Origin: Cymodocea nodosa
Taxonomy: Eukaryota; Streptophyta; Magnoliopsida; Alismatales; Cymodoceaceae
Assembly (NCBI GenBank): GCA_036874045.1
Contig: CM072337.1
Span: 5,208,001 to 5,272,000, forward strand
Direction: 5' to 3'
DNA: 64,000 bases
Of the stretch, positions 59,591-64,000 are shown piece by piece (within the stretch, counting starts at the first letter, position 1; the number at the start of each line of letters is the position of its first letter). The notes beneath the pieces were generated by a model that saw only the letters and a program-made list of their open reading frames with translations, made no database searches and was not told the DNA's origin. The position numbers were made by a program, and so were the translations under genes.

Positions 59591-60752
59591 TTCCAAGATC
59601 AGATAACTTTTTAGGAATTTGTGGCAGAAATAGGGAACTACTTTACTCAGCTAAAAAGACTTTCCTTAAAACTTTTCGCTCTCTTTTCTTAGTACACCAA
59701 TCCTTAAGAAATTTAGCACAAGGTTGCATTTTCCGTAATAAATCTAACAAAGGAATGTTAACTTGTACTTTTTCAAAAATTTCTCTAATTTTTTCTTGTT
59801 TTTCAGGAAATGTTTGTTGTAATCTTTTAGGATAGGGTGCTAATAATTGTGATTTAAAAGATTCTTTTTCTTTCATTTGATTTGTTTGATCATTTTTAGT
59901 CTCATTTGTAGATTCAGATTTTTCTCCATTGATTTCTATATTTTCAGATATTACATTTTCATTATCATTTTGGTTTTTGTTCTTATCCACCTTCACATTT
60001 TTTTCATTTTGAATTCTTGATGGTATATCAGTTCCAGATCTTAATGTTATACATACATCTTCCAGATTTTTGTTACTTTCTTGATGTTCTTGTATATCAT
60101 TTTCGTGATTATGATCTTCAACTGTTTTTAGCCTTAAATTACACTCTTTAAATTCTCTTGCATTAGTATTTTCTTTTGTTTGTATGTCTTGCAAATTATG
60201 CAAATCTATAACATTAGAATTTTCATTTATGTTGTCCTGTTGCATAACTTGTAATTTCATTGTATATTCGTCTAATGCTTTTAGTTTTCTTTCTAGATCA
60301 TCTAATCTCATTGCATTTAATTTTTGATCAATTTTCATTATGGTTTTTTCAGTTTCGTAAATGATATCAATTTTGGGTTTTGAATATGCTTCCTTATAGT
60401 TTAATTGGTTGACTTCTTTTTGCTGACACATAAATTATTCTAGTTTGTCCATGTTTTGCTCTATGCTACACTCCAGTTTGTCATAGCTATCCCAAACTTC
60501 CTTGTCTCTCAACATATTACACATTCTAAGCTGACCATTAGTTGGGTAAACTATAGAATTCTCATACTCAGATCTATTATAGTGAAGATAATTCATTTGT
60601 TGTTCATATGATCTAACCATCTGCAATCGTTTCAATTTCAAACAATCAAAAATGTCATGACCTTTCAAATTGCAGAATTCACATATGCTAACTACAGGTT
60701 TTAGAAATCTTTGAGCATAAGCATATGCCATATTCTCCATAGAAGTAAACAC
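59591..60752 (-). pseudogene. gag: Gypsy-3 gag next to pol (C-terminal type, broken)
   Basis: ATG at 60752 (MFTSMENMAYAYAQRF). CEFCNLKGHDIFDC at about residues 25-40 looks like a zinc knuckle of modified spacing; then a Gln-rich stretch, MRLDDLERKLKALDEY, CITLRSGTD, and APYPKRLQQTFPEKQ just before protease, in Athila order. Stops: TAA at 60432-60434 (Gypsy-1 has Gln) and TAA after VFLAE (59640-59642), after which the same frame leads into protease, so gag-protease-RT was one frame. The N-terminal capsid domain is missing here and occurs instead in the second gag at 42307-43655. Confidence 0.84.
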
Positions 60753-60811
60753 ACAACACTTTTGCTATTAAAACAAAACAACACTTATAGTTGCCTAGCT
60801 TCTCAACTTCT

Positions 60812-60828
60812 CCGACAATGGCGGTAGA
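60812..60828 (-). promoter_or_regulatory. Gypsy-3 primer binding site (degenerate)
   Basis: The minus strand reads TACCGCCATTGTCGGAGA, 5 bases or so inside the LTR, a decayed form of the Athila/Tat site seen better at 3286-3309. Confidence 0.6.
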
Positions 60829-60833
60829 AAACT

Positions 60834-62783
60834 TGTTTGGGTTGCTTTAGGTGGCACCAAAGAACTTGAATTGGTTCCCAAGCAACAACACTAAATAACT
60901 TGTATTTGTTAACTTCTATTTTTAACTTAGTTAATTTGTCTTTATGCTTATCAGTAATTCCTTTTTAGAAGTAAACAAACAACCTTTCACACAAATTAGA
61001 TATTAATTCCAATTTGTATTTTAACTGCAAGTGCATAGTGTATATTGTATTTGTGTGCAAGTACGAGTCGATCCCATAGAGAAATTGAGTAAGAATTGTG
61101 TACCGTTCCATTTTTTTTATAGTATACTTAATGTGTTCAGTAATACCTCCATTGAGTTACAGTTAACACAATGGACTAATCTTGTGGACTTAAGTTAACT
61201 CCACGAGCCTATCTATTCAATTTAATACTGCTATTTATAGAGGAATTCGGCCAACCATTGGGCGGTTCCATAGATTGTAAATAACATCAATTGAGCTCTT
61301 TAATGCTAATGAATATTAGATTTATCATTAAGCAATACTAACCTTCAAATATTTCAAACAATAACTATTAAAATCTTTAAGTATTCAAAACAATCAATTT
61401 CAGTAAACTGTAATACTCTTTTCTATTTTCTGAATCAAACAAATAGAAAACATTCACAATACTAACAATAATAACTTTAATCACAATACAAAACAAACAA
61501 TACAACACTTACATACAAACTGTAAACACAAATAAGTAGTTGTTTTTGGTGTTTTTGTTTTTAATGTGTTCCTGAAGATGAATGAAAGGTGAATTGTAAA
61601 AAAATTCTCCATCGATAGTAAAAACTTCTGTCACTACATGCGACGCGATTACACCACTGAAACTTAATCACTTACAATTCTGCCTCCTCTCCCTATAGAA
61701 TCGTGAGTCCAGAATTGCTAGATGATCTCCTCCTCAGCATATTGGCATCAACCCGAAACCAAGGCTAGAAGCTTTACGATCTCCTGAGATATGAATCGGT
61801 GCTTGGTGAAAATGGCTTCCCTTCCCATGACGTGATCACTCTTCACAATGGTTGTTAGGCACTGTGTTTGGCTCGAAATCGACCCGACATCAGGCAAGTA
61901 TCCTCACAGACCTCCAATGGTTGGTGATAGTGATGGTGGTGTTGGTGTTGGTGTGGAGCTTCAAGGAACTTTCGACGCTGCCTGTAGTTAGCACGGTTCT
62001 CCAACACACCTTTCACACATTTTTTCTACGTGTTTTATATTTCTTACAGTAGTAACTGCTCCCGCTTAATTGATTGGTTAGATTTCCTTCATTCATATCA
62101 ACGATGGTGATTTCTTCTTCATTCCATGAGTGAATTCCTACGTGATACATGTAATCGTGGTCTTCCTTCGAATGTCCTATTTTTGCAATTGCTATAGTGG
62201 CATATTAGAAAATATATGGTCCATGAAGTTACAGATAACTCAACGGACTTACTTCGTTGATTTAACTATAAAACACGTGCACTAAAGAAATAAGCTGCTA
62301 GCATAACGTACTACCTTAGTGTGTATTCATGTAACTCAACGAATACAGTTATGCTAACTTAACAAGTTAAACATGTGCATCTCACGTGATATACTAAAGC
62401 ATTTAAATTCAACACGTGCATAATTCTAACTTAACGAGTTCAAATATATAACTTACGGTTTTCACTCACTAACTCAACAAGTTGTTATTGTACCTTTTAC
62501 ACATTTAAGCCTTTAACTCAACAAGTTGTTACTATGTACCTTCAATATAACTCTTTGAAATAACAGACAATTTGGATACTTAAGAATTAAAAACCAACAA
62601 TTTACCGACAGTTCAGAAATGTACTAAATTAACATTAATTCCCTAAAATTATGTAGATTCTTTCATTAAAGCATATAATAGTGCAATTATAACATAATGG
62701 CTTAATTCTCATATGATAAACTAAATATTATGCAATTAACCATCATTTAACCGTTAATATTATGCACTTTTTCATTCTAAACA
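60834..62783 (-). repeat. Gypsy-3 5' LTR (LTR C)
   Basis: TGTTTGGGTTGC to CTAAACA, 1950 bp; pairs with LTR B along its whole length. PBS-like relic inside it at about 60877-60890 (ttcccaagcaacaac). TATA-like box at 62031-62040. GC-richer block 61620-62000 as in LTR B. Confidence 0.92.
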
Positions 62784-62788
62784 TAAAG
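62784..62788. repeat. Right target-site duplication of Gypsy-3
   Basis: taaag; tgaag at 33325-33329. Confidence 0.75.
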
Positions 62789-64000
62789 TCAATTCCTTTC
62801 ACCATTAATATTGGTATCAAATCCCCAAAAAATATTTTCTTCTTTGCAGACTTTATCTTTGACAAGAAGACTTGACGCCAGTTAACTTGAATTTTATTTA
62901 CAACTGTATACGTGGCCTATTTAACAAATTGACTCAGTTCAATGTTATGGTCATGCCTCTAGTAGACAGTTTTACCTAAAATATTTGCCACCATGTGTGC
63001 TTTCCCATTTAAATACTTCAATTTGTTCAATAATGGTACACTAGGGTCGATGGCCAAACATTGCTTGATTGCTTGTTCTTTCCATTCAATTGCAGTTGTA
63101 TTTTCTAGAATTGTAATGCCTTCATTTTTCAATCCAAAAATGTTGTGGAAAAGCTCATGTGTTATCTAAATATTAACTTCTTCCACGTCTGCAATTAATT
63201 TTCCATCTTCCTCTCTTAAGTTTAATAAAAACAGGGCACTAAGTTTTTATAAACTGCATGCCCTTTTTCTTTTGAAATAAGGTTCAGTAGGCCTTGAAAT
63301 TTGAATAATTCTTTAATCTCCTCTATTCTAGTCTACTCTACTGGCCTACTGTAAATAATATCATACCCCTTTATCTCTTGATACTTGTTGTATGCTTCCT
63401 GACTCCAAAAGTGAACTTCATTTAGAATAGTCGCTTCAGACGGGTTGGGAATTTGGATTTGTTGCTTTAGAGGGGTTTGTTCTTGAATTTCTTCTTCAAG
63501 TTGTTGAGCTTGTTATTGTATTTCTAACTAAAATAATCCAAAGATTCTTGCTCTTCTACTCTGAATTGTTGCGGAGAGCTTGTAGAACTTTCCACATTTT
63601 TATCTTGAATTTTCTCCATAAGTTGCCGAAGAGTTTCATTTTCTTCAAAGGAATCTGTCGAATCCTTTTCTTCTTGTTCAGCTTCCTGCTCAGCTTCTTC
63701 TCTTTCTTCTTCCTCCTGACTACCAATCTACATTGTTATTGTTCTTTCTGATTCTATGGTAGATTGGGATGGAGTCACGGGCATAGTATATTCTATCCTA
63801 ACTTCAGTTTCTAATTCTTCAGGCTATAGACTAATTTCAGCCTATTTTTCTTCTTTTCTTTGCTCTTGCTCTTCTTCTTCTTCTTCAGATAATAAATCCA
63901 CAAAAATGGGTTTTTTATGCCCTACTGTAGATATTATAGGTTCAGATTTAATTTCTTTTTCTATAGTCTCAAACACTTTTTCTTTTCCTTTTCTTCTTCT
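62784..64000 (-). pseudogene. Gypsy-2 env-like ORF, main part (broken, runs off the window)
   Basis: Continues the ORF interrupted at 33329. The domain order matches 44830-46040 of Gypsy-3: the ILGLKNEG-type region (here reading like NIFGLKNEG, about 63120-63150), the DLFEF-type region (about 63300-63330) and the acidic Glu/Gln-rich middle (63480-63960). Stops are frequent and no long open frame remains on the minus strand. The N terminus is beyond base 64000. It is more decayed than the Gypsy-3 copy, as expected for the older, interrupted element. Confidence 0.75.

Larger units (their letters stand above)
33330..62783 (-). mobile_element. Gypsy-3: giant Athila-like retrotransposon with env-like ORF, second gag and F-box array
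   Basis: Bounded by LTR B and LTR C, both TGTTTGGG...CTAAACA, with the PBS next to C, a PPT next to B, and a near-perfect target duplication. The order on the minus strand is LTR C, PBS, gag, protease-RT, [Copia-4], RNase H-integrase, env-like ORF, second gag, three gag/F-box units, module, PPT, LTR B. The span is 29.45 kb, about 20.9 kb without Copia-4 and its 5-bp duplication. No second LTR pair is seen flanking the env-like/gag/F-box block, so the block appears to be part of the element. Confidence 0.85.

Noticed and set aside
30054-62783. LTR B as a shared LTR of two tandem gypsy elements
   Set aside because: The PBS-like sequence left of the inner boundary is inside the LTR. The env-like ORF of Gypsy-2 rejoins exactly across 33329/62784, so one insertion into Gypsy-2 explains the data.

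Overview
The window looks like gene-poor, strongly AT-rich repeat DNA of a flowering plant. The reasons are Athila-like Ty3/gypsy and SIRE-like Ty1/copia LTR retrotransposons nested in one another, iMet-type primer sites in the copia elements, LTRs of 1.2-1.95 kb, and a plant-type F-box gene family. The species cannot be told from the sequence. I see no tRNA, rRNA, CRISPR array or bacterial-type operon. Almost every coding region is on the minus strand, and most are broken by stops and frameshifts.

Layout, left to right. (1) 1-4577: Gypsy-1, the right (5') part of an Athila-like element, inserted into the env-like region of (2) Copia-1, 4578-14077. (3) 14078-15184: end of a plus-strand copia-type LTR, apparently cut by Copia-1. 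(4) 15185-16431 and 29670-30053: leader and 5' LTR of Copia-3, split by (5) Copia-2, 16432-29669. Copia-2 is complete at both ends, with LTRs, PBS, PPT and a near-perfect target duplication, and carries a solo LTR (26122-27733) in its gag. (6) 30054-33329 and 62784-64000: Gypsy-2, an outer element with an F-box gene, a gag and an env-like ORF, split by (7) Gypsy-3, 33330-62783. Gypsy-3 is bounded by LTRs of 1944 and 1950 bp and is interrupted in its RNase H region by (8) Copia-4, 49068-57618, which has a perfect 5-bp target duplication.

Gypsy-3 is the most unusual part. Without Copia-4 it is about 20.9 kb. Read 5' to 3' on the minus strand it is LTR, PBS, a short gag, protease-RT-RNase H-integrase, a long env-like ORF with its own TATA-like box, a second gag carrying the capsid domain, an F-box gene present as three tandem ~1.97-kb gag/F-box units, a 1.1-kb non-coding module, PPT, LTR. 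Gypsy-2 has the same order env-like ORF, second gag, F-box, so this cassette belongs to a family. The env-like ORF and the non-coding module both have clear homologues in the two SIRE-like copia elements, so parts have moved between the two superfamilies.

Two families of imperfect palindromes (TAACTCAACGA/TCGTTGAGTTA type and TTCGGATAGTTA/TAACTCACCGAA type) recur in LTRs and spacers of several unrelated elements. Many stops can be explained as CAA/CAG or TGG codons changed by C-to-T or G-to-A transitions, as expected of methylated, silenced repeats.
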